Source of the DNA: Burkholderiales bacterium
GTDB taxonomy: Bacteria; Pseudomonadota; Gammaproteobacteria; Burkholderiales; SG8-41
DNA length: 64,000 nt
Assembly: GCA_022841375.1 (NCBI GenBank)
Contig: JALHRQ010000010.1
Coordinates: 1 to 64,000 of the forward strand
Reading direction: 5' to 3'
Shown here piece after piece: positions 32,703 to 40,912 of the stretch; position 1 is the stretch's first letter; each line of letters starts with the position of its first letter. The position numbers and the translations under genes were made by a program. The notes under the pieces are model-generated. The model had not been told where the DNA came from. It saw only the letters and a program-made list of their open reading frames with translations, and did not search any database.

Positions 32703-33263
32703 TCAGCCTTTGGTCCGGCTGCGGTATTCGCCGGTGCGGGTATCAATTTCAATCTTGTCGCCAGTGGCACAGAACAACGGCACCGGAATTTCATAACCCG
32801 TGCTCAGTTTGGCCGGCTTGAGCACTTTGCCCGACGTGTCGCCGCGGACCGCGGGTTCGGTATAAATGATTTCGCGGACGATGGTCTGCGGGATTTCCAC
32901 GGAAATGGCGCGCCCCTCATACAAAGTGACTTCGCATTCCATGCCGTCCTCGAGATAGTTCAGCGCATCGCCGAGGTTTTCCTTGTCCACTTCAAACTGG
33001 TTGAACTCGGCGTCCATGAATACATACGACGGCTCGGCAAAGTAGGAATAAGTCACTTCCTTGCGTTCGAGTTGCACGACATCAAATTTTTCATCGGCGC
33101 GATACACCGTTTCCGTACCGCCGTTCGACAGCAGGTTCTTCAGTTTCATTTTTACCACTGACGCGTTGCGGCCGGACTTGCTGAAGTCGGCCTTCAACAC
33201 CACCATCGGGTCCTTGCCCACCATGATGACGTTGCCCGCGCGGATTTCCTGAGCGATTTTCAT
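32703..33263 (-). CDS. efp: elongation factor P (186 aa)
   Basis: Complete [23 protein letters not shown], KGxxA-like [18 protein letters not shown], and a C-terminal [16 protein letters not shown]. The modified residue is Arg32 (in KSGRNAS), not Lys, which is the arginine-type EF-P glycosylated by EarP. The protein relieves ribosome stalling at polyproline. The earP gene lies 49 nt upstream on the same strand, as expected. Confidence 0.96.
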   Translation of the reverse strand: MKIAQEIRAGNVIMVGKDPMVVLKADFSKSGRNASVVKMKLKNLLSNGGTETVYRADEKFDVVQLERKEVTYSYFAEPSYVFMDAEFNQFEVDKENLGDALNYLEDGMECEVTLYEGRAISVEIPQTIVREIIYTEPAVRGDTSGKVLKPAKLSTGYEIPVPLFCATGDKIEIDTRTGEYRSRTKG

Positions 33264-33312
33264 AACCTACATCCTTGATTAAGCGTAATAAATTGAGCGG
33301 TTGAAAAACGCG

Positions 33313-34467
33313 CTATTTTACCTTGTTGCGCCCAAACTCCACCAGTTTGGCGGACATTTCACCCAAATCAGCCAGTTCTGCGGACCAATTGCGGGCATGG
33401 CGCTCCAATTCATCCCGGGATGCGCGCAAGGCGGGCCATAGCGCCCGCACCGGAGTGCTCGCACTCCATGCCTCGCTGAAGGCGCTCAACGCGGCACCGG
33501 CCCCCGTCTCGATGCCCGCGGTGTAGCACTGCAAAAACGCCTGCAGCTTGCGGTGATGTGCCCCGTCGTCCTGCCGATAGGGTTGCCAGATCAAGGGCTT
33601 GCCGGCCCACTGCGCCCGGACAAAGGAATCCTCGCCGCGCACCAGATTGAGGTCGCAGGCCCACAGCAATTCGTCATATTCGCTTTGGGGCAAAAACGGC
33701 AATAACCGCAACCCCAGTGCCCCCCGACGCACGGTCGCCCCTGTCGTACCAGACCCTGTCGCGCCAAAAAAACCCTGCACCGCCGGCACCACAGCACCGG
33801 CGGGCACCACCAGCACCGTGGGCCGCGGATCTTCTGCCATAGCCGTCAGCAAATCCGTAACCGGCGCTTGGGCATAAGCAAACAGCGACACCACGAACTC
33901 ATCCCGGGCCGGCACGCTCATGCCCAAACGGCGCCAGAACCCGGCACGCGCCACCGCGTCAAAAGCATCCCGGCGCTGGAACAGATCCTGTTCGCGCGGC
34001 AGTCCGCCTGTCGCTGCGGTAAACCCCGGATAAAAATACCAGCGGGGAAGTCCGAAAGACGGATGCGGCGAGGCGAGCCCGTGATGGCTGTCCACCCATG
34101 ACTCGGCACTGAGATAATCCAGCACGATCCACACCGGCGGCCGGGTCAACCTCGCCATGGCCGAAACGTAGGTCTCGGGCAGTCCGCAGGCAAAAGCCTC
34201 GATCACCACATCGACACCGGATGGCTGCGCAACAAGGGTTGACCAGTCACGCACTTCAATGCCGTCGATTACTTGCTCCGGCGCCGCGACATCAATTGCA
34301 GGGCACAGAACCTGCAAGATTGGCAGGCGGTCGATCCACAACCGGACTTGAAGGCCGTGCTGATGATGCAGCAAACGGGCGACGCGCCAGCACACGCCGG
34401 CATCGCCGTAGTTATCGACAACCTTGCAGAATATGTCCCAGACGGGCGCTGACGGAGTGACGGCCAT
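33313..34467 (-). CDS. earP: EF-P arginine rhamnosyltransferase EarP (384 aa)
   Basis: DIFCKVVDNYGDAGVCWRVA is the EarP N-terminal signature with the Asp residues needed for catalysis. Further family segments are FEAFACGLPETYVSAM, WIVLDYLSAESWV and LVRGEDSFVRAQWAGKPLIW, which bind dTDP-rhamnose in a GT-B fold. It attaches rhamnose to Arg32 of the EF-P encoded next to it. Length is typical. Confidence 0.95.
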   Translation of the reverse strand: MAVTPSAPVWDIFCKVVDNYGDAGVCWRVARLLHHQHGLQVRLWIDRLPILQVLCPAIDVAAPEQVIDGIEVRDWSTLVAQPSGVDVVIEAFACGLPETYVSAMARLTRPPVWIVLDYLSAESWVDSHHGLASPHPSFGLPRWYFYPGFTAATGGLPREQDLFQRRDAFDAVARAGFWRRLGMSVPARDEFVVSLFAYAQAPVTDLLTAMAEDPRPTVLVVPAGAVVPAVQGFFGATGSGTTGATVRRGALGLRLLPFLPQSEYDELLWACDLNLVRGEDSFVRAQWAGKPLIWQPYRQDDGAHHRKLQAFLQCYTAGIETGAGAALSAFSEAWSASTPVRALWPALRASRDELERHARNWSAELADLGEMSAKLVEFGRNKVK

Positions 34468-34498
34468 GGAGGGCCGGATTATGCAGCGCAGCCCCGTC

Positions 34499-35962
34499 CT
34501 AGTGAAGCGTCAGTTGGAAACGTCGCTCCAGCAGATCAGCATCGTCAAAATGGCGGCGGCCGAGGAATGCGGTGGCATGATTGCCCCATTGGCGCATTGC
34601 ACCGGCGCTGGGAATGCCCATCGGCCAGAACAGGAAACGCTCGCCGCGTTCAGTGCCTTGCACCAGCGCATCCGTGCCGTAGATGCTGCGGTATCCGCCG
34701 CCCGGCAGCGGCAGTGAGCGCAATTCGTTCTCATCCAGAACCGCATAGTCGCGGGCAGCGGTGCCCGCGCCCGACTGCACGCCGACGTCGATCAGGTAAT
34801 GGCTGCGCGTTGCGATACGCAAACGCATCTGCTCGTCATCTTTCAGCCGCGGCAACATCGCCGGGATAAACGCCCACTCGTCGCCGGGGTTCGGTGCCGG
34901 CTGAGCCGTCGCCAGCGGGGTCGGAAAAAACATGTGATAGCAGCCGCAGGGATGCATGGTGTCGAACACCAGCGGCTCGCCATTCGGTGCCAGCGTCACG
35001 CGCCACACCAGCCCGTCGAGGCCGCCTGCAAGAATGTCGAAGGATTTATCCACCGGACGCTCGCCGAACCACATCGTATAAACCAGCTGCACCAGCGTCC
35101 GACCGCCGTAACGCGTATAGGCCAGACGCTGGTAAACCGTCGGTAGTTGGATATCCACCACCGGATGTTTGGCTTCGCTCCAGCGCAACACACCGGGACG
35201 GTCAAAGTCACCGGTCGTCTCGACTTCAAATAGCGGCGCATAGGTCGCGAACAGCCGTGCCTCCTCCGCGACATTCAACTGCAGCACACCCAAAGCCGGA
35301 TCGGCGCGTGCCAGCAGGCCCGCCACTTCCACGCGCGTATAACGCGGGCCCTTCGCCGGCGCGTAACGCTCAATGGGATGGGCAGATTCCACGCCGCTGC
35401 GCGAATGATCAAACATCGCCTTCGCTTCGGCATGCCATTGCGCTACGCCCTTGGCAAAAGGAATCCGCGTCAGCCCGTAAAGGCCGATGATGCGCAATCC
35501 ATCGCTGTAAGCATCTGCCACCTGCACCCGCTCCATCAGCAGTTCCGGCAATGCCGGATCGGCCAGATCCCTCGCCATCAGCAATGTACCGCAGCGCTGC
35601 ACCATCGCCGGTCCGTTCTCGACCATCTGCGCTGCGGGCAGATTACGCAATTCGGCGGCGCGGGCCTGCAGATCTGTCGCCCGCAACTGATCCAGCCAGG
35701 TCGGTTGCAACGCATCCGTTCCCGCGGCGGGCATCAACGCGGCCAGAAAACGCGTGCTGCGCAAATACGGAAAGCCCGCCACCGTGGCAGCCTCACGATC
35801 GCGGACCCCCGCCGTATCCACGGCCGCGTCCAGTGATTGAAACCATTGGGCGCAGTCACGCACACCGCCATCGGGTGCCTGCAAATGCAAGCTCTGCGGC
35901 GGCTGCACGGTTGCGCAGGCGCCCAGCGTCAATACCGCAGCTGCGGCAAACCAACGCATCAT
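34499..35962 (-). CDS. predicted outer-membrane lipoprotein of unknown function (487 aa)
   Basis: Starting at the ATG at 35962, MMRWFAAAAVLTLGAC ends in a lipobox (LGAC), so the mature protein should be lipid-anchored at the cell envelope. No known domain is recognised. The central part has TRVEVAGLLARADPALGVLQ and YTRYGGRTLVQLVYTMWFGE, and an HPCGCYHMFFPTP segment that might bind metal. The GTG at 35977 is an alternative start. It follows the SRPBCC gene by 45 nt on the same strand and may belong to the rquA transcript. Confidence 0.75.
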   Translation of the reverse strand: MMRWFAAAAVLTLGACATVQPPQSLHLQAPDGGVRDCAQWFQSLDAAVDTAGVRDREAATVAGFPYLRSTRFLAALMPAAGTDALQPTWLDQLRATDLQARAAELRNLPAAQMVENGPAMVQRCGTLLMARDLADPALPELLMERVQVADAYSDGLRIIGLYGLTRIPFAKGVAQWHAEAKAMFDHSRSGVESAHPIERYAPAKGPRYTRVEVAGLLARADPALGVLQLNVAEEARLFATYAPLFEVETTGDFDRPGVLRWSEAKHPVVDIQLPTVYQRLAYTRYGGRTLVQLVYTMWFGERPVDKSFDILAGGLDGLVWRVTLAPNGEPLVFDTMHPCGCYHMFFPTPLATAQPAPNPGDEWAFIPAMLPRLKDDEQMRLRIATRSHYLIDVGVQSGAGTAARDYAVLDENELRSLPLPGGGYRSIYGTDALVQGTERGERFLFWPMGIPSAGAMRQWGNHATAFLGRRHFDDADLLERRFQLTLH

Positions 35963-36007
35963 GTTTTTTGAACCCACCGGGATTTCATGCCCTTAAACTT
36001 CATGCCT

Positions 36008-36613
36008 TCAATTTCCTTTTGCCGATGCCGTGCGCCGCACCACATCCCGACGTTCAATTTCATCAATCATGCCGCGAAACTGATCCACCAGACTACCGCG
36101 AATCAACCGCACGCTGAGAAACTGCGGTATCGACAGCGACGGCTCAATGAGGCCAACCCAGCGCACCGTCCAGGTGCCTTCTTTCTCGCCGTGCTCCACC
36201 TGGTAACGTCCGTCGAGGCGCTTGAGATTGCCCTTGAGCACGCGGATTTCAATCGTCTCGGGGTGATATTCCGTTGATGCCACCACAACATCAATGCCAT
36301 ATGAAAAAAGCAGAAAACCCGCTTCGCCACGCTGCTCGACAATGGCCGTTGGACCGCGACGCTCGGTAATCTTGCTGCTCTGCATGCCCGGAATGAACTC
36401 GGACAAATGGCCGTAATCGGTCAGCGTGCTCCAGATGACCGCATGCGATGCCGTGACCGTGGTGCGGATGTCCACAGACACCGCAGATCCGCGTGCTTCC
36501 GCAGCAACCACCAGACCGTCCGCTGCCGTGGCGATGCCGCTCCGCGCAAACAGCAGGACAAGAACCGTCACTGCCAGCCATAAGCGGAGCGCGGGGATCG
36601 CTCGCATATCCAT
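36008..36613 (-). CDS. SRPBCC-fold (START-like) protein with signal peptide (201 aa)
   Basis: A hydrophobic N-terminus (LWLAVTVLVLLFARSGIATA) predicts export. The rest resembles polyketide-cyclase/coenzyme Q-binding SRPBCC domains (VIWSTLTDYGHLSEFIPGMQ and QFRGMIDEIERRD). Its ATG overlaps the TAA of the rquA gene (TAATG), so the two are translationally coupled. A hydrophobic-ligand carrier role linked to quinones is an attractive inference, not shown. Confidence 0.8.
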   Translation of the reverse strand: MDMRAIPALRLWLAVTVLVLLFARSGIATAADGLVVAAEARGSAVSVDIRTTVTASHAVIWSTLTDYGHLSEFIPGMQSSKITERRGPTAIVEQRGEAGFLLFSYGIDVVVASTEYHPETIEIRVLKGNLKRLDGRYQVEHGEKEGTWTVRWVGLIEPSLSIPQFLSVRLIRGSLVDQFRGMIDEIERRDVVRRTASAKGN

Positions 36614-37335
36614 TACTCCCGGACCAGCACGACCAGTTGATAAAGTCCGCCGAAAAACGTGCGCCTGGATTCAATGCGCACTTTGATGTCCTGCGGCAGC
36701 CAGGAAGCGATATCGTTGCGCCACAGGTCCAACGCATAGGGCTCCAGCAACGCCAGCACCGGGCGCAACAGGTAATACAGCGGATGCCAGCGGCTCGGGC
36801 AATGATAATCAGCAATCACGATACGCCCGCCCGGCGCCGTCACCCGCAGCGCCTCAGCCAGCGTCTGCCGGCGCACTGCTTCCGGCTGCTCATGCAGCAG
36901 AAAAAACAGCAGTGTGCGGTCGTAGGTGTTATCTGCGAAACCGAGCGCCACCGAATTGCGCTGGAACAGCGAAATGCCGGCACGCCCCGCCAGCTTGCGT
37001 TGCAGATTGCCGAGCTGGCCGGGGACGATGTCAACGACATCGAGACTGGAAGTGCCGACGATACGATCTGCCAGGCGGCCAGTGAGATCACCGTAGACGC
37101 AGGCAATCTGCAGCACCCGTCCCTGCACCGGCGACAAGGCATGCAGCGCCACATCGCGCAGTTTTGAAAAATTCCCCCAGAGGATCGCGTTGACCAGCCA
37201 CTGCCGTTCAAACACGCGTATTGCATTGGGATGGACATAAGCCCACCAATACACTTCCTGAAGATACCGCGGCAGGGCAAGCACCCGGGGTAAAACCGCA
37301 TCGCTCCTGAGATCCTCGACGAGTTCCTGTTTCAA
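36613..37335 (-). CDS. rquA: RquA-type rhodoquinone biosynthesis methyltransferase (240 aa)
   Basis: The stretch YLQEVYWWAYVHPNAIRVF followed by ERQWLVNAILWGNFSKLRD, VLQIACVYGDLTGRLA, LLFFLLHEQPEAVRRQTLAE and TFFGGLYQLVVLV is characteristic of RquA as I know it. RquA is related to class I methyltransferases and converts ubiquinone to rhodoquinone. The frame is open to 37521, but that part runs through the cold-shock gene terminator. A TTG at 37335 with AAGG 6 nt upstream gives a normal RquA start; this is uncertain. It would allow fumarate reduction under low oxygen. Confidence 0.85.
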   Translation of the reverse strand: MKQELVEDLRSDAVLPRVLALPRYLQEVYWWAYVHPNAIRVFERQWLVNAILWGNFSKLRDVALHALSPVQGRVLQIACVYGDLTGRLADRIVGTSSLDVVDIVPGQLGNLQRKLAGRAGISLFQRNSVALGFADNTYDRTLLFFLLHEQPEAVRRQTLAEALRVTAPGGRIVIADYHCPSRWHPLYYLLRPVLALLEPYALDLWRNDIASWLPQDIKVRIESRRTFFGGLYQLVVLVRE

Positions 37336-37480
37336 TTCAGCCTTATTCCAGCCGGCAACAACACCGGACTCCTGTTGGGATGGCTGAAACAGTAACGCGG
37401 TCGACGTGAAGATTCCGTGAGGCGGTTCAAACCGCGATGATCGATACGGCTGCAGGATCGATGAACGAAAAAAAGGACGA

Positions 37481-37506
37481 AAAAAAACCGGGCCTAAGCC
37501 CGGTTT
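37481..37506 (-). terminator. terminator of the cold-shock gene
   Basis: AAACCGGGC and GCCCGGTTT form a 9-bp stem with a 4-nt loop. On the minus strand the stem runs into TTTTTTT. It lies just after the stop at 37525 and excludes a start of the next gene before it. Confidence 0.85.
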
Positions 37507-37524
37507 CTTCAGCTGCTGCAACGA

Positions 37525-37731
37525 TCAGGCTGCTTGGATGTTGCTGGCTTGCTGTTTGCCTTTGTTGCCGGCGGTAATGTCGAAGGTGACCTTTTGGCCT
37601 TCCTTCAGGGTCTTGAAACCGCTCATCGCGATGCCGGAGAAGTGTGCGAACAGATCTTCGCCGCCGCCGTCAGGAGTAATAAAACCAAAACCTTTGGCGT
37701 CGTTGAACCACTTAACTGTACCAGTTGCCAT
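37525..37731 (-). CDS. CspA-family cold-shock protein (68 aa)
   Basis: [20 protein letters not shown] with the RNP1 motif KGFGFI and RNP2-like DLFAHF is a standard single-OB-fold cold-shock protein that binds single-stranded RNA. The C-terminus ([20 protein letters not shown]) is usual. AAAAGGA precedes the ATG. The 302-bp stretch 37732-38033 upstream holds no gene; part of it is probably the long 5' leader common to csp mRNAs. Confidence 0.95.
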   Translation of the reverse strand: MATGTVKWFNDAKGFGFITPDGGGEDLFAHFSGIAMSGFKTLKEGQKVTFDITAGNKGKQQASNIQAA

Positions 37732-38033
37732 TTGTGCATTTCCTTTTGAGGATGATTAAAGCCGGCTTGCGCCGAATAACGTATTTAAATCTCACAGCCC
37801 CAAAAGCACGCACACCACAACTTGCTTTACGCGGAACAGCTGACTTTCAAGTACCTGGAAACCAAACACGCGTGGCCGTTATACGTAATGCTTGGCAAGC
37901 CGTCAAGCACAATGTGGAAAGCTTTAGGGGTAGAATAATTATTTATTATTAATCAATTAGTTACAGAGCACTCTTGATAGGCAAAAGGCTGATGATTTGA
38001 CGGTATCCGGCGCCACCCATTACGGGTAAATGC

Positions 38034-38657
38034 CTATTTCGCACCCCCTGCTTCCAGCACTGCGTTCCTGACGTCCTGCCGTTTCGGCAAGGCGGTGCGC
38101 GAAATCCTTACGTAACGGATGCCGGCATGGGCCAGACACCGGGTTTTGAAATCCGGCGCCGCAGTCAGCGCGGCCGGCGCCTCCCCCGCCAACAGATCGA
38201 TGGCTACCCGCGGCTGCATGGTTTTGTCACAAAGCACAAAATCGACGGCATGTTGCGACAGCCCGCGCAACAGCCGGTCATTCTCCGATTCTGAAGCGCC
38301 GGACACCGTCAACAGGCGCTGCAGACTGACTCCGCACAAAACCTCGTATTCCGGAATGTTGGTGCGCAGCAGAAAATAAAACAAAGTTTCAGCGGGATCC
38401 AGCAAGCGCTCCCGGCGTCGGTAAGGCAATGAGGCAAGCGGTTGCACCGGCTTCAGCGGATGAGTTGTAACGGATGCGGCGCTTTCACTAACGGCCGCAG
38501 AAGCAACATTTCCGGGCGCTGCCGCTTTGCCGACCATTTGCTGCCAGCGTTCATTCGCCAGGCGTTCCCGGGCTGCCTGTTTACGCCGGTAGCTCCACCA
38601 AAAAATCGCCATCGCGATCAAAGGCGCCAGCATCAGCAGATACCAGATGGCAACCAC
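38034..38657 (-). CDS. DUF2726-type membrane-anchored protein (207 aa)
   Basis: One N-terminal membrane segment (IWYLLMLAPLIAMAIFWW) from a GTG start at 38657 is followed by a positively charged stretch. The soluble domain has RRRERLLDPAETLFYFLLRT, VDFVLCDKTMQPRVAIDL and a GIRYVRI ending, the pattern of DUF2726 (a restriction-endonuclease-like fold). Function unknown. It is 55 nt downstream of the small membrane protein and may be read from the soe transcript. Confidence 0.75.
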   Translation of the reverse strand: MVAIWYLLMLAPLIAMAIFWWSYRRKQAARERLANERWQQMVGKAAAPGNVASAAVSESAASVTTHPLKPVQPLASLPYRRRERLLDPAETLFYFLLRTNIPEYEVLCGVSLQRLLTVSGASESENDRLLRGLSQHAVDFVLCDKTMQPRVAIDLLAGEAPAALTAAPDFKTRCLAHAGIRYVRISRTALPKRQDVRNAVLEAGGAK

Positions 38658-38712
38658 GGGGACGGGGGCTCAAGCCTGAATGAAGTCGGTCATGGCACAG
38701 CTGGCGCACTGT

Positions 38713-39045
38713 TCAGTGCATCGGCGGCAAGCCGGTGCCATCACGCACCCGGAGCCGGCGCCGGTCCAGCCACCACGCAAACACCGGAAGCGCCAGAAAT
38801 CCGCCCGGCATTACCACCAGCACCAGATAGGGACTCAGACGCGAAAGGCGATTGAAATGGTCGCGCAACTCGGCGCGATCCTCCGCAGACCATTGCTTGC
38901 CGTTGCGCGGCTTCATCAGGATGGGCATCAGCCCCCGGGTTTGCTGGATCTGCCCCAGCAGATGCTGTTTTTCCCGCTGGGTCAGGCCGTAGACATAATA
39001 AAAAGCGCTGGAGGCACGGTTGCGCAAAGACGAAATCGGGGGCAT
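38713..39045 (-). CDS. small membrane protein following soeC (110 aa)
   Basis: The frame is open upstream through soeC, but the ATG at 39045 (MPPISSLRNRASSAFYYVYG) starts just 16 nt after the soeC stop and is the likely start. A soluble LTQREKQHLLGQIQQTRGLM half is followed by LVLVVMPGGFLALPVFAWWL, one membrane segment, and a basic tail. It resembles LETM1-like small proteins. Probably the fourth gene of the soe operon. Role unknown. Confidence 0.65.
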   Translation of the reverse strand: MPPISSLRNRASSAFYYVYGLTQREKQHLLGQIQQTRGLMPILMKPRNGKQWSAEDRAELRDHFNRLSRLSPYLVLVVMPGGFLALPVFAWWLDRRRLRVRDGTGLPPMH

Positions 39046-39061
39046 CGAAGCGGATGGTTGT

Positions 39062-40000
39062 TCAGGAAACCGCCTGATAATAAAGGTTTTGCGGATGATT
39101 GGCTTGCGCAAAAAAATACCAGCGTTCCGCCACCAGACCGCCGAACTGAACGGTAAACGCGAGCACCAGCAGCACAGGGGATCCGGTAGCCAGCCCTGTT
39201 TGCACCAGCAACACCGGCACGACAAAGGCGCCGGCAATGAACAGCCATTTCACATTCCGCAGCGTGCCCGGCGCGCGGCCGTGAAAAAACTCGCGGGTGT
39301 TGAACGATCCGCCCATGAAACCCTGAGCCTTTTGCACGATGCGCGGATGCTTGATGCCGATCGCCGTCTGCAGGTTCGAGCGCGGCTTGAGACGTGCGTT
39401 GCGCCACAGCGATGCCATGCGCGACACCATGCCTGCCACCGTCAATACCACCGCCCAGCTGCCAACCACGCCGGCATTGGGCTCGCCGCGCAGCGCCGCC
39501 AGCGCAGCCGCCAGCATCACGCCGGACGCGCAACCCAGCAGCACGAAATTCACCAGCGTCAACGGCGTCGCCCATTCCTGCAGGAACTTGATGCACGCAT
39601 AGATCATCGCGGTGCACAGGAACAAGGCGAGACAAACCGCGGCGCCGACCATGCCGATCAGCAGCGTGCCGGACCAGCCCTGCCAGTGCGCCCAGCCGTA
39701 GGCGGCGACCACCGCCATGAACGCCGGCAGCACGATGACTTCACGCGACAACCACGAGGTGCGCCACATCGCCGCCGAACGCCAGGCACGCTCGGGATGG
39801 CCAAGATGGAAAAATGATGCCAGCAGCCCCGCCGCCAGCAGCGCCACGGCAATCGCGCTGCCGAGCGGATAGAAGCCGGCCGAGGGCGCCGGCAACAGGT
39901 CTGTGGCGACACGAACCTCGATCACGAACAGCGCAAGGAACAGCCCCTGCCCGGCACCGAGCAGCGTGGTCAGGAAAATGACGGAAAGAGCAGGATTCAT
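39062..40000 (-). CDS. soeC: SoeC/DmsC-family membrane anchor (312 aa)
   Basis: Eight or so hydrophobic segments and the conserved SFFHLGHPERAWRSAAMWRTSWLSREV stretch (residues about 62-88) identify a DmsC-type anchor subunit that passes electrons to or from quinone. The ATG at 40000 is 13 nt after soeB. The product holds the cytoplasmic A and B subunits at the inner membrane. Confidence 0.88.
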   Translation of the reverse strand: MNPALSVIFLTTLLGAGQGLFLALFVIEVRVATDLLPAPSAGFYPLGSAIAVALLAAGLLASFFHLGHPERAWRSAAMWRTSWLSREVIVLPAFMAVVAAYGWAHWQGWSGTLLIGMVGAAVCLALFLCTAMIYACIKFLQEWATPLTLVNFVLLGCASGVMLAAALAALRGEPNAGVVGSWAVVLTVAGMVSRMASLWRNARLKPRSNLQTAIGIKHPRIVQKAQGFMGGSFNTREFFHGRAPGTLRNVKWLFIAGAFVVPVLLVQTGLATGSPVLLVLAFTVQFGGLVAERWYFFAQANHPQNLYYQAVS

Positions 40001-40013
40001 CTCTGCGGCTCCG

Positions 40014-40745
40014 TTACCACGAGGTCACGTCGTCGAGCGACGGCGCCTTGGCCCCGGGCTTGGGCAGACGGCCGTCGATCTTCAGCGGATTGTCGGCACG
40101 CTCGAGTTCGTCCTCGTGGATGCGCATCTCGGTCTTGCGTCGCGGCAGGTAGTGGTTCGCCGGCTGCGTGCCCCACTCCGGCATCAGCGCATAACCGGCG
40201 CTCTCGCGGATCGCCTTCGACACGATCGATTCTTCGTCGTGGATGTCGCCGTACAGCCGCGCGCTGGTCGGGCAGGCCAGCACGCAGGCCGGCTTGCGCT
40301 CGGACTCCGGCAGCCTGGTGTCGTAGATGCGGTCGACGCACAGCGTGCATTTCTTCATCACCTTCTGATGCTCGTCGAGTTCGCGCGCGCCGTACGGGCA
40401 GGCCCACGAACAGTATTTGCAGCCGATGCATTTGTCGTAATCGACCAGCACGATGCCGTCTTCGGGCCGCTTGTAGCTGGCGCCCGTCGGACATACCGGC
40501 ACGCACGGCGGATCCTCGCAGTGCAGGCAGGACTTCGGGAAATGCACGGTCTGCGTATTCGGAAACTCGCCGACCTCGAAAGTCTGCACGCGATTGAAAA
40601 ACGTGCCCGTCGGATCGCGGTCGTACGGGTTGTCATCCGACATGAAACCCGCTTCGCCGGAAGTGTTCCATTCCTTGCAGCTGGTCACGCAGGCATGGCA
40701 GCCGACGCAGACGTTGAGATCGATCACCAACGCGAGCTGGGTCAT
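40014..40745 (-). CDS. soeB: SoeB/DmsB-family iron-sulfur subunit (243 aa)
   Basis: Four cysteine clusters for 4Fe-4S centres are visible: CVGCHACVTSCKEWN, SCLHCEDPPCVPVCPTG, CIGCKYCSWACPYG and CTLCVDRI with a late CVLACPT. MTQLALVIDLNVCVGC at the ATG at 40745 is the normal start; a GTG at 40754 is in frame. It wires the molybdenum subunit to the SoeC anchor. Confidence 0.92.
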   Translation of the reverse strand: MTQLALVIDLNVCVGCHACVTSCKEWNTSGEAGFMSDDNPYDRDPTGTFFNRVQTFEVGEFPNTQTVHFPKSCLHCEDPPCVPVCPTGASYKRPEDGIVLVDYDKCIGCKYCSWACPYGARELDEHQKVMKKCTLCVDRIYDTRLPESERKPACVLACPTSARLYGDIHDEESIVSKAIRESAGYALMPEWGTQPANHYLPRRKTEMRIHEDELERADNPLKIDGRLPKPGAKAPSLDDVTSW

Positions 40746-40830
40746 CGCGAGCACTCCTGGTTATCGAGCTGGGTCATCTCGAGCACCCCTGTTGATCTAT
40801 TGTGCTTTTCATCATGGCTGACAAACCAAC

Positions 40831-40890
40831 ACCGTTCGCCCTGAGCCTGTCGAAGGGCGGAAGGGCTTCGACAGGCTCAGCCCGAACGGT
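40831..40890. repeat. palindromic intergenic repeat between soeB and soeA
   Basis: ACCGTTCGCCCTGAGCCTGT continuing CGAAG (40831-40855) is an imperfect inverted copy (two mismatches) of 40866-40890. Its left half recurs with one change at 47445-47472. Such CTGAGCCTGTCGAAGG repeats are scattered widely in proteobacterial genomes. It sits inside the operon and may stabilise or attenuate the mRNA. Confidence 0.8.
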
Positions 40891-40912
40891 GCTGTGTAGA
40901 TCAATCGTTGGG

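Noticed and set aside
37336-37521. N-terminal extension of the rquA frame beginning at a TTG in the cold-shock gene's tail
   Set aside because: It runs through the rho-independent terminator at 37481-37506, and the extra residues do not resemble RquA proteins.
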